This document shows, one piece after another, positions 37,553 through 46,403 of a stretch of DNA of 49,903 nucleotides (position 1 is its first letter; the number at the start of each line of letters is the position of its first letter). This stretch comes from Solirubrobacterales bacterium 70-9. GTDB taxonomy: Bacteria; Pseudomonadota; Alphaproteobacteria; Acetobacterales; Acetobacteraceae. The stretch lies in contig CAJCJG010000249.1 in the NCBI GenBank assembly GCA_903970625.1, forward strand, positions 1 to 49,903, in the 5' to 3' direction. Under the pieces are notes generated by a model, which was not told the DNA's origin, searched no databases, and saw only the letters and a program-made list of their open reading frames with translations. The position numbers were made by a program, and so were the translations under genes.

Positions 37553-37722
37553 CGCGGAGGCCGTTGTCCTTCGTGAGCGAAAGTCGTCGGCGCGAATATC
37601 GTGGGTGGCGGCGGTGAGGGCAACCCGTGTCGCTCAGATAACCCGCCGCGACGCGCATGTTGACGTGGCGCGCCCGCGGCGGCATGGGCTGGAGCCGCAA
37701 TCCCCCTCTCGGAGATCAGGCA

Positions 37723-38565
37723 ATGAGCGACGAGCCCGCCTACGCGCCGCCGGCCATCTGGACCTGGAACAAGGCCAATGGCGGCCAATTCGCCAACATC
37801 AACCGCCCGATCGCGGGGCCGACCAAGGACAAGGAGCTGCCGGTCGGCCGCCACCCGTTGCAGCTTTACTCGCTGGCGACGCCGAACGGCGTGAAGGTGA
37901 CGGTGCTGCTGGAAGAACTGCTGGCGCTGGGCCATACCGGCGCCGAGTACGATGCGTGGCTGATCAAGATCAACGAGGGCGACCAGTTCGGCAGCGGCTT
38001 CGTGGACATCAACCCGAACTCGAAAATCCCGGCGCTGCTGGACCGCAGCGGGCCGGAGCCGATCCGGGTATTCGAATCGGGCTCGATCCTGCTGTATCTG
38101 GCGGAGAAATTCGGCGAATTCCTGCCCACCGACGCGAAGGCGCGGGCGGAGTGCCTCTCGTGGCTGTTCTGGCAGATGGGCAGCGCCCCGTATCTCGGCG
38201 GCGGGTTCGGGCATTTCTATGCCTACGCGCCGGTCAAGATCGAATACGCAATCGACCGGTTTTCGATGGAAGCCAAACGGCAGCTCGATGTGCTGGACCG
38301 GCGGCTGGCGGAGGTGCCGTATCTGGCGGGCGAGGACTACACCATCGCCGACATCGCCGTGTGGCCCTGGTACGGGCAACTGGCGCGCGGCGATCTGTAC
38401 GGCGCGGGCGAGTTCCTGCAAGTGCAGGACTACAAGAACCTGCAACGCTGGACGGCGGCGATCGGCGAGCGGCCAGCCGTCAAGCGCGGCCGGAGGGTCA
38501 ACCGCGTGTTCGGAGAGCCGGCAAGCCAGCTCCCGGAACGCCACGAGGCCAGCGACTTGGCGTAA
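37723..38565 (+). CDS. yghU: YghU-type glutathione S-transferase / disulfide-bond reductase
   Basis: 280 residues, the length of E. coli YghU. The N-terminal extension has WTWNKANGGQFANINRP, then a thioredoxin-fold domain with TPNGVKVTVLLEE (the Thr-Pro-Asn active-site turn of this class), NPNSKIPAL and FESGSILLYLAEK, then the all-helical C-terminal domain with AGEDYTIADIAVWPW. YghU binds two glutathiones and reduces disulfides. GGAG lies about ten bases before the ATG. It is divergent from the S1C gene and is not in an evident operon. Confidence 0.93.
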   Translation: MSDEPAYAPPAIWTWNKANGGQFANINRPIAGPTKDKELPVGRHPLQLYSLATPNGVKVTVLLEELLALGHTGAEYDAWLIKINEGDQFGSGFVDINPNSKIPALLDRSGPEPIRVFESGSILLYLAEKFGEFLPTDAKARAECLSWLFWQMGSAPYLGGGFGHFYAYAPVKIEYAIDRFSMEAKRQLDVLDRRLAEVPYLAGEDYTIADIAVWPWYGQLARGDLYGAGEFLQVQDYKNLQRWTAAIGERPAVKRGRRVNRVFGEPASQLPERHEASDLA

Positions 38566-38680
38566 GGCGTCGTTCCCGGATGGTCCGTGTCGCGGGCGGC
38601 AGGCGGTCTTAAGGGGTTCACAGCGGCGGCCCAGGTTGGTATAGCACCAGCCCCGATCGGTTGGCGGGATGGCCACTGTT

Positions 38681-38756
<76 letters not shown>

Positions 38757-38870
38757 CCGCAACCGACGTAATTTGATAGCGGACATGCTTTCGTCCATCC
38801 GCGCTCCGGCGCAGGCCGGGCGGCCACGGTTGGGCTTGGGCGCGGCGGCCTTGCGTGGCATACTGATGCG

Positions 38871-39047
38871 ATGCGCACATTCAGGCTTGCCCCGACCCAG
38901 CCAGGACATCACGCCCATCACTCTTGGGCGCTGCTCGCGAAAGGGGAGGATGGCAGCGAAACGACGGTCGAGACCTACCCGACCCGCGAAGAAGCCGAGG
39001 CCGCCATCGCAGCACTGGAGCGCGCGCAGCGGGACGACCCGGCGTAA
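38871..39047 (+). CDS. Small conserved-looking protein of unknown function
   Basis: 58 residues: basic start MRTFRLAPTQPGHHAHHSW, a short beta-like stretch ALLAKGEDGSETTVETY, and a helical PTREEAEAAIAALERAQ tail. The pattern of two strands with an E-Ax-AI helix is common in small DUF-type proteins that modify a DNA- or protein-binding partner, but I do not recognise the family. The composition (balanced charge, clear helix) favours a real gene over a chance frame. It lies 114 bases after tRNA-Lys. No strong ribosome-binding site. Confidence 0.55.
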   Translation: MRTFRLAPTQPGHHAHHSWALLAKGEDGSETTVETYPTREEAEAAIAALERAQRDDPA

Positions 39048-39076
39048 GCATCGCGCCGTTGCCCGGCCACCCGCTG

Positions 39077-40246
39077 CTACCAGTTGGTCGCGGACCCGTC
39101 ACGGCGGCGCAGGTGCGGCGCTTCCCAGAAGCGGAAGCTCTGCTGGCGGACAAGGTTCTCGTCCACTTCGATCCCGAGGCCCGGCGTGTCGGGAACGGGG
39201 TAGCGGGCGCCTTGCAGTTTGGGTTGCACCGGGAAGAACGCCGAATCGTCGAATCCCGGTGTCGCCTCGGCCGGGCTCGCGCGCGTCTCCAGCCAGGAAA
39301 AATTGGCGACCGCCGCTGCAAAATGCACTGTCGCCGCGGTGCAGATCGGCCCCAGCGGATTGTGCGGCATCATGTCCACATAATGCGCCTCGCTCCAGCC
39401 GGCGATCTTCATCGCCTCGGTCAGGCCGCCGACATTGCAGACGTCGATGCGGTTGAACTGGTGGATGTCGCGCTCGATGAACGGCATAAACTGCCATTTG
39501 GAGGCGAATTCCTCGCCGATGGCGAACGGGATGTCGGTGAGCCGCCGCAGCGCCTCGTAGGCTTGCGGCGTTTCGTCGCGGATCGGCTCCTCCAGGAAAT
39601 CGAGCGTGCCGCGCGGCATCTTCTGGCAGAACGAGGCGGCCTCGGCCACGCTGAGCCGGTGATGGTAGTCCAGGCCCAGCACGACCGTCTCGCCCAGGTC
39701 GGCGCGTGCCTGCGCGCACCATCGGGCGGTCGCCGCGATGTGCTCGCGCGGCTCGTAGATGTCGCCGCTGCGGTGCCCGGAGGGCGATAGGCGGATCGCC
39801 GTCCAGCCCGCCTGCATCAGCATTTTTGCCTGCGCAATCATCTCGGGACCGGGCTCGGCAGCGGTGGTGGCGAAGGTCGGCACCGTGTCGCGCTGCTTGC
39901 CGCCGAGAAGCTGGTACACCGGCACGCCCAGCGCCTTTCCCTTAATGTCGTGCAGCGCGATGTCCAACGCCGAGATCGCCGCCGTCAGCACGCGCCCGCC
40001 CTCGAAATACTGGCTGCGATACATCTCCTGCCACAGCGCGCCGATCCGCATCGGATCGCGGCCGATCAGGAATTCGGCGTAGTGTTCCAGCGCGCCGATC
40101 ACCGCCTTTTCCCGGCCCGACAAGCCGCTCTCGCCCCACCCGAAGATGCCTGCGTCGGTCTCGACCTTGACGATGAGCTGATTGCGCATGCCGATCCAGA
40201 CGGCATAGGGACGAATGGCGGTGATCTGCATGGTCGGACGATCCAT
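39077..40246 (-). CDS. Enolase-superfamily sugar-acid dehydratase (mandelate racemase family)
   Basis: 389 residues (ATG 40246; 40231 is an alternative start, matching MQITAIRPY of relatives). TIM-barrel metal ligands: Asp in LGLDYHHR, Glu in FLEEP and Glu in AIGEEF. PHNPLGPICTAA near residue 315 carries the catalytic His of galactonate dehydratase-type members. The usual KxK motif at the second strand is replaced (TAIRLSPSG), which argues against mandelate racemase itself. Expected reaction: dehydration of an acid sugar to a 2-keto-3-deoxy acid. It is last in the operon after the ABC genes, which would import its substrate. Confidence 0.88.
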   Translation of the reverse strand: MDRPTMQITAIRPYAVWIGMRNQLIVKVETDAGIFGWGESGLSGREKAVIGALEHYAEFLIGRDPMRIGALWQEMYRSQYFEGGRVLTAAISALDIALHDIKGKALGVPVYQLLGGKQRDTVPTFATTAAEPGPEMIAQAKMLMQAGWTAIRLSPSGHRSGDIYEPREHIAATARWCAQARADLGETVVLGLDYHHRLSVAEAASFCQKMPRGTLDFLEEPIRDETPQAYEALRRLTDIPFAIGEEFASKWQFMPFIERDIHQFNRIDVCNVGGLTEAMKIAGWSEAHYVDMMPHNPLGPICTAATVHFAAAVANFSWLETRASPAEATPGFDDSAFFPVQPKLQGARYPVPDTPGLGIEVDENLVRQQSFRFWEAPHLRRRDGSATNW

Positions 40247-40273
40247 TGCGGTGACGATGAACTCGGCGAAGCC

Positions 40274-41107
40274 CTAGCCGCGCACGGCACCCGCCGTCAG
40301 GCCGGCGACGAACTGGCGGGTCATCAGCAGGTAGGCGAGGATCAGCGGCGCCGTCGCGACAACGACGCTCGCGAACACCAGGCCCCATTCGGTCGAATAA
40401 GTGCCGATGAAGGCGACGATGCCGACCGGCATGGTCTGGCTCTGCGGCTTGAATGCCACGACGAGCGGGATGAAGAATTCGTTCCACATCCACACACCGT
40501 TCAGAATCGCGACGGCCGCGAGGCCCGGCCGCATGAGCGGCAGGATGATGTGCAGGAATATCCGCCACTCCCGCGCGCCGTCGATGCGGGCCGCGTCCGA
40601 CAGGTCGCGTGGCAGCGTCGCGGCAATCGGCGTCAGGATCAGCACGCCGAGCGGCAGGCCGAGCGCGATGTAGGGCAGGATCAGCGCGAACAGCGTGCCG
40701 AACAGCCCCAGCGTGCGCAGCAGGATGAACAGCGGCAGCACGATCATCTGCACCGGCACCAGCATGCCGCCGATGAACAGCAGATACAGCGCCATCGCCA
40801 GCGGCCGCTCCCGCCGGCTCAAGCCGTAGGCGGCCATCGCCGACAGGAACGTGCTGCCGAGCACGGAGACGGCGGTGACGATGATGCTGTTCGGCAGCGT
40901 GATGCCGATTTTCGCTTCGTTCCAGGCGCGCGTATAATTCTCCCACACCCAGCGCGAGGGCAAGCCGTACGGATTGGTAAAAAAGTCCGGCACCGACTTG
41001 AACGATGCGATCACCATGTAAACGATCGGCACCAGCACGACCACGCACGCGCCGGCCAGCAGCCCGTGGCGCGCCACGTCCGACGCACGCACCGCGCGGC
41101 GCGTCAT
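40274..41107 (-). CDS. Carbohydrate ABC transporter permease (MalG-like)
   Basis: 277 residues from ATG 41107. Six membrane helices and the EAA loop RDLSDAARIDGAREWRIFLHI-type, containing the coupling-helix glycine (ARIDGA). It is the second inner-membrane subunit of a CUT1-type importer; N-terminal region ARHGLLAGACVVVLVPIVYM is helix 1. Its start overlaps the stop of the other permease by four bases. No ATPase gene is in the operon or the window, so the transporter must borrow a shared one such as a UgpC/MsiK-like subunit. Confidence 0.93.
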   Translation of the reverse strand: MTRRAVRASDVARHGLLAGACVVVLVPIVYMVIASFKSVPDFFTNPYGLPSRWVWENYTRAWNEAKIGITLPNSIIVTAVSVLGSTFLSAMAAYGLSRRERPLAMALYLLFIGGMLVPVQMIVLPLFILLRTLGLFGTLFALILPYIALGLPLGVLILTPIAATLPRDLSDAARIDGAREWRIFLHIILPLMRPGLAAVAILNGVWMWNEFFIPLVVAFKPQSQTMPVGIVAFIGTYSTEWGLVFASVVVATAPLILAYLLMTRQFVAGLTAGAVRG

Positions 41108-42009
41108 ACCGCCGCCTCGCGCTTGCGCAGCGTGTGGACGAGGCCGGCGCAGATCGCTGCCATCAAAATGAAGATCAGCACCGACATTGCGATGGCGTAG
41201 CTCATGCGCGCGTCGGCGGATGTCATGGCGCCGGCGCCGAACGCGGTGCGATAGACCAGCGTGCCAAGCACGTCGGTGCGCCCGGCCGGCGCGCCCAGCG
41301 GCCCCGCCAGCACGTACACCACGTCGAACACGCGGAAGATCTGGATGAAGGTCAGCACCGTCAGCGCCGTGAACGATGGCGACAGCAGCGGGAACACCAC
41401 GTGCCAAAAGCCCTGCCACGCCGTCGCGCCGTCAAGCTCGGCCGCCTGCCGCAGTTCCTGCGGCACGTTCTGCAATCCCGACAGGTAAATGATGATCGAC
41501 CAGCCGAGCAGGTTCCAGGCCTGCACCACGATCACCGCCGGCAGCGCCCAGGTGGTGTCGCTGAGCCATGCGCGTGCGAGGAAGCCGAGGCCGAGATCCC
41601 GCAACACCGGATTGATGAAACCGATATTCGGGCTCAGCATCAGCGTCCAGATGAAACCGGTCGCCACCAGCGAGATGATCACGGGCATGAACAGCACCGT
41701 GCGGTAGAACTCCATGAAACGCGGACGGGCGTTCAGTTGCACGGCCAGCAGCAGGCCGACAGTGTGCTGAAAGATCAGGATGGCGACGAAGAATATCAGA
41801 TTGTTCAGCGCCGCACGGTAGAACGGCCAGGACGACAACGCCTCGGCGAAATTGGCGAGGCCGACGAAATGCACGTCCCGGCCGATGCCCTTCCAGTCGA
41901 ACAGGCTGAGGCCGAAGGCGGAGACGGTCGGATAGACGATGAAGACGGCGAAGAATAGCAGGCCCGGCAGCACGAACCACACATGATCGTAGCGCCGTCG
42001 CCACGCCAC
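41104..42009 (-). CDS. Carbohydrate ABC transporter permease (MalF-like)
   Basis: 301 residues, six to seven membrane helices. N-terminal VWFVLPGLLFFAVFIVYPT and the coupling loop QELRQAAELDGATAWQGFWH (with EAA...G) identify a CUT1-type permease. The pair of permeases forms the membrane channel. It follows the substrate-binding protein gene and precedes the other permease, overlapping its start by four bases. Confidence 0.93.
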   Translation of the reverse strand: MAWRRRYDHVWFVLPGLLFFAVFIVYPTVSAFGLSLFDWKGIGRDVHFVGLANFAEALSSWPFYRAALNNLIFFVAILIFQHTVGLLLAVQLNARPRFMEFYRTVLFMPVIISLVATGFIWTLMLSPNIGFINPVLRDLGLGFLARAWLSDTTWALPAVIVVQAWNLLGWSIIIYLSGLQNVPQELRQAAELDGATAWQGFWHVVFPLLSPSFTALTVLTFIQIFRVFDVVYVLAGPLGAPAGRTDVLGTLVYRTAFGAGAMTSADARMSYAIAMSVLIFILMAAICAGLVHTLRKREAAV

Positions 42010-42030
42010 GGCCGGCGTCCGACGCGGTGC

Positions 42031-43251
42031 CTAGTTCGCCTTTGGAGTCACTGCCGCCTGCATCGCCTTGGCGAAATCCTCCGGCGACATCTCGCCCAGG
42101 AACAGTTGCTGCGCGTTGGCGCCGACGGCCGCGAACACGTTCGCCGTCTCGGGAAACTCGTACCAGACCCGTACGTCGTTGACGCGCGACGCCTCGATCA
42201 TCTCGCGCATCACCGGGTTGTTGGATGGCTCGACGCCCTTGGTCGTCGTCAGCGTGATCGTGTCCACCACCATCTGCGCCGGCTCCTTGGTCAGCATCCA
42301 TTTCAGGAATGTCACCGCCGCGTCGATGTGCTTGCCGTCCTTGTTGACCCCGATCGAGCGTTCCATGCCGGTCACGGTCGAAGGCTGGCCACCATCGAGC
42401 GCCGGGAACGGCACCACCGCCAGCGCGATCTTCGGGTTGGTTTGGGTGAAGCCTGCGTAGTCGGCGGAACCCCCCTCCATCATCGCGCCTTTGCCGAGCG
42501 CGAACAGCGCCTTGCCCTCGGTGTACTGGCTGCCAAGCGCGCCTTCCTCGAAATAGGGATACAGGTCGCGCATGAAGTAGGCGGCTTTCAGCACGTCGGG
42601 ATCGGTCAGCTTTCGCGTGCCGTGGCGCACCGCCGTCAGCCCGTCCGCCTTCAGGATGCTGGACGCGGCGAGCATGTAAAGGAACGCGGGAATGGTGCCG
42701 TCCTGCGAGGGGGCGATCATCGGCGTGATGCCCTTGGCCTTCAACGTCTTGCACAGGGCGAACAAGTCCGCCGCCGTCGCCGGCGGCTTCAGCCCGTTCT
42801 GTTCGAAGATGTCGCGGTTATAATAAAGACCCACCGTGTACGCGCCCAGCACCGGCACGCTGTAGATCTTGCCGTCCACGGTGGAGGCGTCGAGCCCTGC
42901 GTCGGTCAGGCTCGACGTGTCGAGCAGCTTGGTCAGATCGACGAGGTAGCCCGCCTCGGCCGCGGCGCGCGCCTCGGGGCCGGGGTTCACGTCGATCAGG
43001 TCGGGGCCTTCGCCGGCGGCCAGTGCCGTGTTGATGCGGGGCGTGTAATCGGGGCCGCTGATTTCTTCCAGGTCGATGGCGATGTCGGGATGCGCGGCCT
43101 CGAACTTTTGCAGGATGGTTTCCACCCGCTCTTTCCACTCCGGATGATTGTGCCAAAACACCAGCGTCGTCTTGGCGTGCGCCGCGCCGATCATCGGCAG
43201 GCTGAACAGAATGCTGGCGGCAAGCAGCCATGGCCTGCGCATCGCGGTCAT
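42031..43251 (-). CDS. Sugar ABC transporter substrate-binding protein
   Basis: About 406 residues from ATG 43251, spaced 9 bases from GGGGGAG (ATG 43257 is possible). A Sec signal peptide ending ...GAAHA precedes the mature KTTLVFWHNHPEWK, typical of family-1 extracellular solute-binding proteins. The rest has a two-lobe fold: AAGEGPDLIDVNPG, KGITPMIAPSQDG, and FLKWMLTKEPAQ. It binds a sugar or sugar acid in the periplasm and delivers it to the permease pair downstream. First gene of the operon, divergent from the GntR regulator. Confidence 0.93.
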   Translation of the reverse strand: MTAMRRPWLLAASILFSLPMIGAAHAKTTLVFWHNHPEWKERVETILQKFEAAHPDIAIDLEEISGPDYTPRINTALAAGEGPDLIDVNPGPEARAAAEAGYLVDLTKLLDTSSLTDAGLDASTVDGKIYSVPVLGAYTVGLYYNRDIFEQNGLKPPATAADLFALCKTLKAKGITPMIAPSQDGTIPAFLYMLAASSILKADGLTAVRHGTRKLTDPDVLKAAYFMRDLYPYFEEGALGSQYTEGKALFALGKGAMMEGGSADYAGFTQTNPKIALAVVPFPALDGGQPSTVTGMERSIGVNKDGKHIDAAVTFLKWMLTKEPAQMVVDTITLTTTKGVEPSNNPVMREMIEASRVNDVRVWYEFPETANVFAAVGANAQQLFLGEMSPEDFAKAMQAAVTPKAN

Positions 43252-43409
43252 CGGCATCGTCTCCCCCGTTTCAGCCGGATTCTTCGCGATCCGGTGTGTG
43301 AGTCAGGCTGGCCTCGGCCGCCGTCACGTGCGGATCATCCGGAATCGCACATTATCTGTCAACCACGGTGTATGATGCTATCGTGTCTCCCGGCTATGGA
43401 ACGGGGGCC

Positions 43410-44099
43410 ATGGACGACAGAATGCGCGGCGACACCGTGGCGGACCTCGAGTCGAGCGGCGTCTATGAACTGATCCGCCAGGACATCGTGGAAGGCCGGC
43501 TGGACGCCAACGAGCGCCTCAAGATCGGCGCGCTGGCCGCGCGCTACGGCAGCAGCACCAATCCGGTGCGCGAGGCGCTGCAACAATTGCGCGGCGAAGG
43601 GTTCGTCGTGTTCAGCCACAACCGGGGCGCCCGCGTGCGCCCGATCGACGAAGCGTTCGTCCGCAACATCTACGAAGTCGAAATGCTGATCGAGCCTTAC
43701 CTGACAAGCTGGTTCGTCGGCCTCGCCGCCGCCGCCGACATCGCGCGCCTCGAACGGATCCAGGCGGCGATCGAGCACCTCGATTTCGCCGATCTGGCCC
43801 AGAACACGCAGCTCGACACGCAGTTCCACCGCGTCCTCTACGACCGCCACTACAATCGCCATGCGGTCGATTTGTGGTGGAAGCATCGGGAGATTCTCGG
43901 CGCCATCAGCCGCCGCTTCCCGTTGTCGCTGCAACGCCGCGCGGCCGTGCTGCGCGAACACCGCATGCTGATCGAATGCGTTCGCGCGCAGGACGCCGAG
44001 GGCGCCGCGCGGACGGTCGCCGCCCACGTCGAAGGCTCCGGCCGCCACATGATCGAACAGATGCGGGCCACGGCGGCATTGTCGGCGTCCCCCGCCTGA
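43410..44099 (+). CDS. GntR/FCD-family regulator of the sugar-acid operon
   Basis: 229 residues from ATG 43410 (preceded by ACGGGGG; a GTG at 43368 is less likely). N-terminal winged helix (about 12-75; IGALAARYGSSTNPVREALQQL and GFVVFSHNRGARV), then a helical FCD ligand domain (about 85-215) with metal-binding histidines, for example in TQFHRVLYDRHYNR and EGSGRHMIEQM. It diverges from the ABC-dehydratase operon with about 160 bases between, so it very likely represses it and is released by the acid sugar or its product. Confidence 0.9.
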   Translation: MDDRMRGDTVADLESSGVYELIRQDIVEGRLDANERLKIGALAARYGSSTNPVREALQQLRGEGFVVFSHNRGARVRPIDEAFVRNIYEVEMLIEPYLTSWFVGLAAAADIARLERIQAAIEHLDFADLAQNTQLDTQFHRVLYDRHYNRHAVDLWWKHREILGAISRRFPLSLQRRAAVLREHRMLIECVRAQDAEGAARTVAAHVEGSGRHMIEQMRATAALSASPA

Positions 44100-44119
44100 C
44101 GCGGGCGCACGCAGAATGC

Positions 44120-44587
44120 CTATCGTTCCGCAACAATCGGATCGAGGAACATCGGCCGCGCGTCCGTCGCCACCGCGATTCCGGCCTCGGCCGCCGAGCG
44201 GACCAGCGCCGCCGGGTCCAGCCGCAGATAGCGGGCGAGCAGCCGGACATAGACGCCCATGAACGCCGGTCCGTGCCCGTCGCTGCGCCCCTCCGCCGTG
44301 CTGGTCATCGCGTGGGCGAGTTCGTGCAGCAGGCACCAGGCGGGCGTGCGCGGCGGCAACAGCACCGAGAGCCGGTTGGCTCGCGCCAGCGTCGCCGTCG
44401 CCTGCGGCGGCAGCGGTTCGACGGCGGGGGGGGATCGCAGGCCCATGTCCGCCCAGATCGCATCCACCATCGCCTGCGCCGCCGCAAACGCCACCTCGGT
44501 CGGGTCGTGCGGCGCCACGGCGCGGTTCTCCCAGGCATAGACGCGGCTGCGCTGGCGATCCCGGGACCGGTCTTGCGGCCCGCTCAG
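44120..44587 (-). CDS. SprT-like / zincin-type metallopeptidase fold protein
   Basis: About 155 residues if translation begins at the CTG of 44587. The zinc-binding HELAH (in WCLLHELAHAM), the distal GHGPAFM with His and the helical C-terminus fit a SprT/M78-like zincin domain. The N-terminal block RQRSRVYAWENRAVAPHD seems conserved in such proteins and favours the upstream start, which overlaps the DUF2786 stop as CTGA; no ATG, GTG or TTG lies in frame there. A GTG at 44518 would shorten the protein to 132 residues. Function unknown. Confidence 0.65.
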   Translation of the reverse strand: MSGPQDRSRDRQRSRVYAWENRAVAPHDPTEVAFAAAQAMVDAIWADMGLRSPPAVEPLPPQATATLARANRLSVLLPPRTPAWCLLHELAHAMTSTAEGRSDGHGPAFMGVYVRLLARYLRLDPAALVRSAAEAGIAVATDARPMFLDPIVAER

Positions 44588-45330
44588 GCGAGCAGCCCTG
44601 GGGCGGTGCCCGCGACCGGGCGGTTCAAATTGACGCGCTCGCCGGCCGCCCACCCCTCGCGATAGGCCGAGCCGATCACGCGCGGCCCCACGGCGCTCAT
44701 GCTGACCAGCCGGACGTCGGTGTCGCGGAAAGCGTCCTCGACGACGCGATGCTTGGCCAGGATCAGCGCCGTCCCGGTCGCGCGCTGGGCGCGCACGGCG
44801 GCCTCGCGCGCCGCGTGCATCGCGTCCAGCCTGGTGGACACGCGGGCCACCAGCCCGTGCTGGAAACTCGCCTGCGACCGGCGCAGCCGCACCGCGCGCA
44901 GCGTCGGGTTGGCCTGCCGGAAACCCGTCGTTTCGGTGGCCACCGCCCGGTCGATGACGGCGAACAGGTAGCTGGCAAGCTGGGTGTCGGTCTCGAAGCC
45001 GAAAAACACGTAGTGGGCGCCCTGCGGGGCGCCATCGGCCGCCGGGGCGGGCCGGGCGAGCCAGACCTTGCAGTCGCACAGCCGCGCGATGGCCGGCACG
45101 CAGCCATCGATCGGCCGCCGCCGCCGGCCACCGATGGGCACCTCGGCCTGCACGCAGCGCGCGGTGCGGACCTCGATCTCGTCCATGCCGAGCGCATACC
45201 GCTCTAGCAACCGCCCCACCATGTCCGCCGCCGCCATCGCCTCCGCCTCGGTGCAGCCGTTGGCGACCGTCTTGGCGGCGAGCGCCCTGATGCGGGCCTT
45301 GACGCGGGCAAGTTCGGCGGTCTGGCTCAC
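44584..45330 (-). CDS. DUF2786-domain protein
   Basis: 248 residues from GTG 45330, with GGAGGAGA 5 to 12 bases upstream. The N-terminal ARIRALAAKTVANGCTEAEA to ERYALGMDE (about 10-48) is a DUF2786 helical domain. The following beta-rich region (GAHYVFFGFETDTQLASYLF, RAVRLRRSQASFQHGL) is typical of its C-terminal partner domain. Such genes are often phage- or plasmid-borne, but there is no phage context here. The pair with the SprT-like gene is co-directional and overlapping. Start overlaps the pdxA stop by four bases (GTGA). Confidence 0.82.
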   Translation of the reverse strand: MSQTAELARVKARIRALAAKTVANGCTEAEAMAAADMVGRLLERYALGMDEIEVRTARCVQAEVPIGGRRRRPIDGCVPAIARLCDCKVWLARPAPAADGAPQGAHYVFFGFETDTQLASYLFAVIDRAVATETTGFRQANPTLRAVRLRRSQASFQHGLVARVSTRLDAMHAAREAAVRAQRATGTALILAKHRVVEDAFRDTDVRLVSMSAVGPRVIGSAYREGWAAGERVNLNRPVAGTAPGLLA

Positions 45331-46325
45331 ACTCTCTCCTCCGCCCTGCCGTGGACCAGCCGCGCTGCCTGCCGCACCGCCGCGCGCATGCTGGCGGGGC
45401 TGGCGAGCCCTTTCCAGGCGATGTCGAACGCGGTGCCGTGGTCCGGGCTGGTGCGGACGAACGGCAGGCCGAGCGTGATGTTCACCCCGTCGTCGAGTCC
45501 CAGATACTTGATCGGGATCAGCCCCTGGTCGTGATACTGCGCGACGACGAGGTCGAACACACCTTGCCGGGCGCGCATGAACACGGTGTCGCCGGGCCAG
45601 GGGCCGGAGGCGTCGATTCCCTCCGCCCGCGCTTGCGCGATGGCGGGGGCGATGATCTCGGCATCCTCGCGGCCGATGCCGCCTTCCTCGCCGGCATGCG
45701 GGTTGAGGCCGGCGACGGCCACGCGGGGCGCGGCAAAGCCGAACGCATGGCCGGCGGCATTGGCAAGGCGGATGGCGCGGAGTTCCGCCGTTTGCGTCAC
45801 GGCACGAACGGCGTCCGCGAGCGGGACATGGATGCTCACCAGCACCACACGCAAAACCTCGTTGGCCAGCATCATCGCGAAGTCGGTCACCCCCGCGCGC
45901 TCGGCCAGCAGATCGGTGTGGCCGGTGTGGCGGATACCGGCGGCGGTCCAGGCCGCCTTGCTGATCGGGGCCGTCACGATGGCGGAGAGGCGGCCGGCCA
46001 GCGCGTCGTCGATGGCCCGTTGCACATAGGCGTGGGAGGCGCGGCCCATGGCGGCATCGGTGCGGCCGGCCGGAACCTCCGCGCCCAGATCGCTGGCGAC
46101 GATCAGGTCGATGGTGCCGGGTGCGTGGCGGGCTTCGGCGGGCGTGGCGATGCGGTGGAGTGTCGAATCGCTGCCGATCAGCCGCAGCGCGCGCGCCATC
46201 GTGGCCGCGTCGCCGATCACGACGCACGGAGCGGGCAGCGGCTCCATGAACAGGCGCGCAACGATTTCCGGGCCGATGCCGGCCGGATCGCCCATCGTGA
46301 TGCCGATTGCCTTCGGCTCGCGCAT
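45327..46325 (-). CDS. pdxA: 4-hydroxythreonine-4-phosphate dehydrogenase family, PdxA
   Basis: 332 residues from ATG 46325. Metal-binding histidines in HTGHTD (His133, His136), His166 in VSIHVPL and His in AQYHDQG; NITLGLPFVRTSPDHGTAFD is the family signature and CVVIGD the nucleotide region. In pyridoxal synthesis PdxA makes the amino-ketone that PdxJ condenses with deoxyxylulose 5-phosphate. The GHTD variant (GHTE in E. coli) also occurs in PdxA2-type threonate/erythronate phosphate dehydrogenases. The pdxJ gene 0.8 kb away favours a B6 role. It is divergent from the dioxygenase gene. Confidence 0.85.
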   Translation of the reverse strand: MREPKAIGITMGDPAGIGPEIVARLFMEPLPAPCVVIGDAATMARALRLIGSDSTLHRIATPAEARHAPGTIDLIVASDLGAEVPAGRTDAAMGRASHAYVQRAIDDALAGRLSAIVTAPISKAAWTAAGIRHTGHTDLLAERAGVTDFAMMLANEVLRVVLVSIHVPLADAVRAVTQTAELRAIRLANAAGHAFGFAAPRVAVAGLNPHAGEEGGIGREDAEIIAPAIAQARAEGIDASGPWPGDTVFMRARQGVFDLVVAQYHDQGLIPIKYLGLDDGVNITLGLPFVRTSPDHGTAFDIAWKGLASPASMRAAVRQAARLVHGRAEERV

Positions 46326-46403
46326 AGCCCGTCTTCCCCTGGCGGCTACTGCCGGCCGCCGCGTTGCGTCATAATCCGGCCGGCCAGCCAAGGACACAGT
46401 GCG

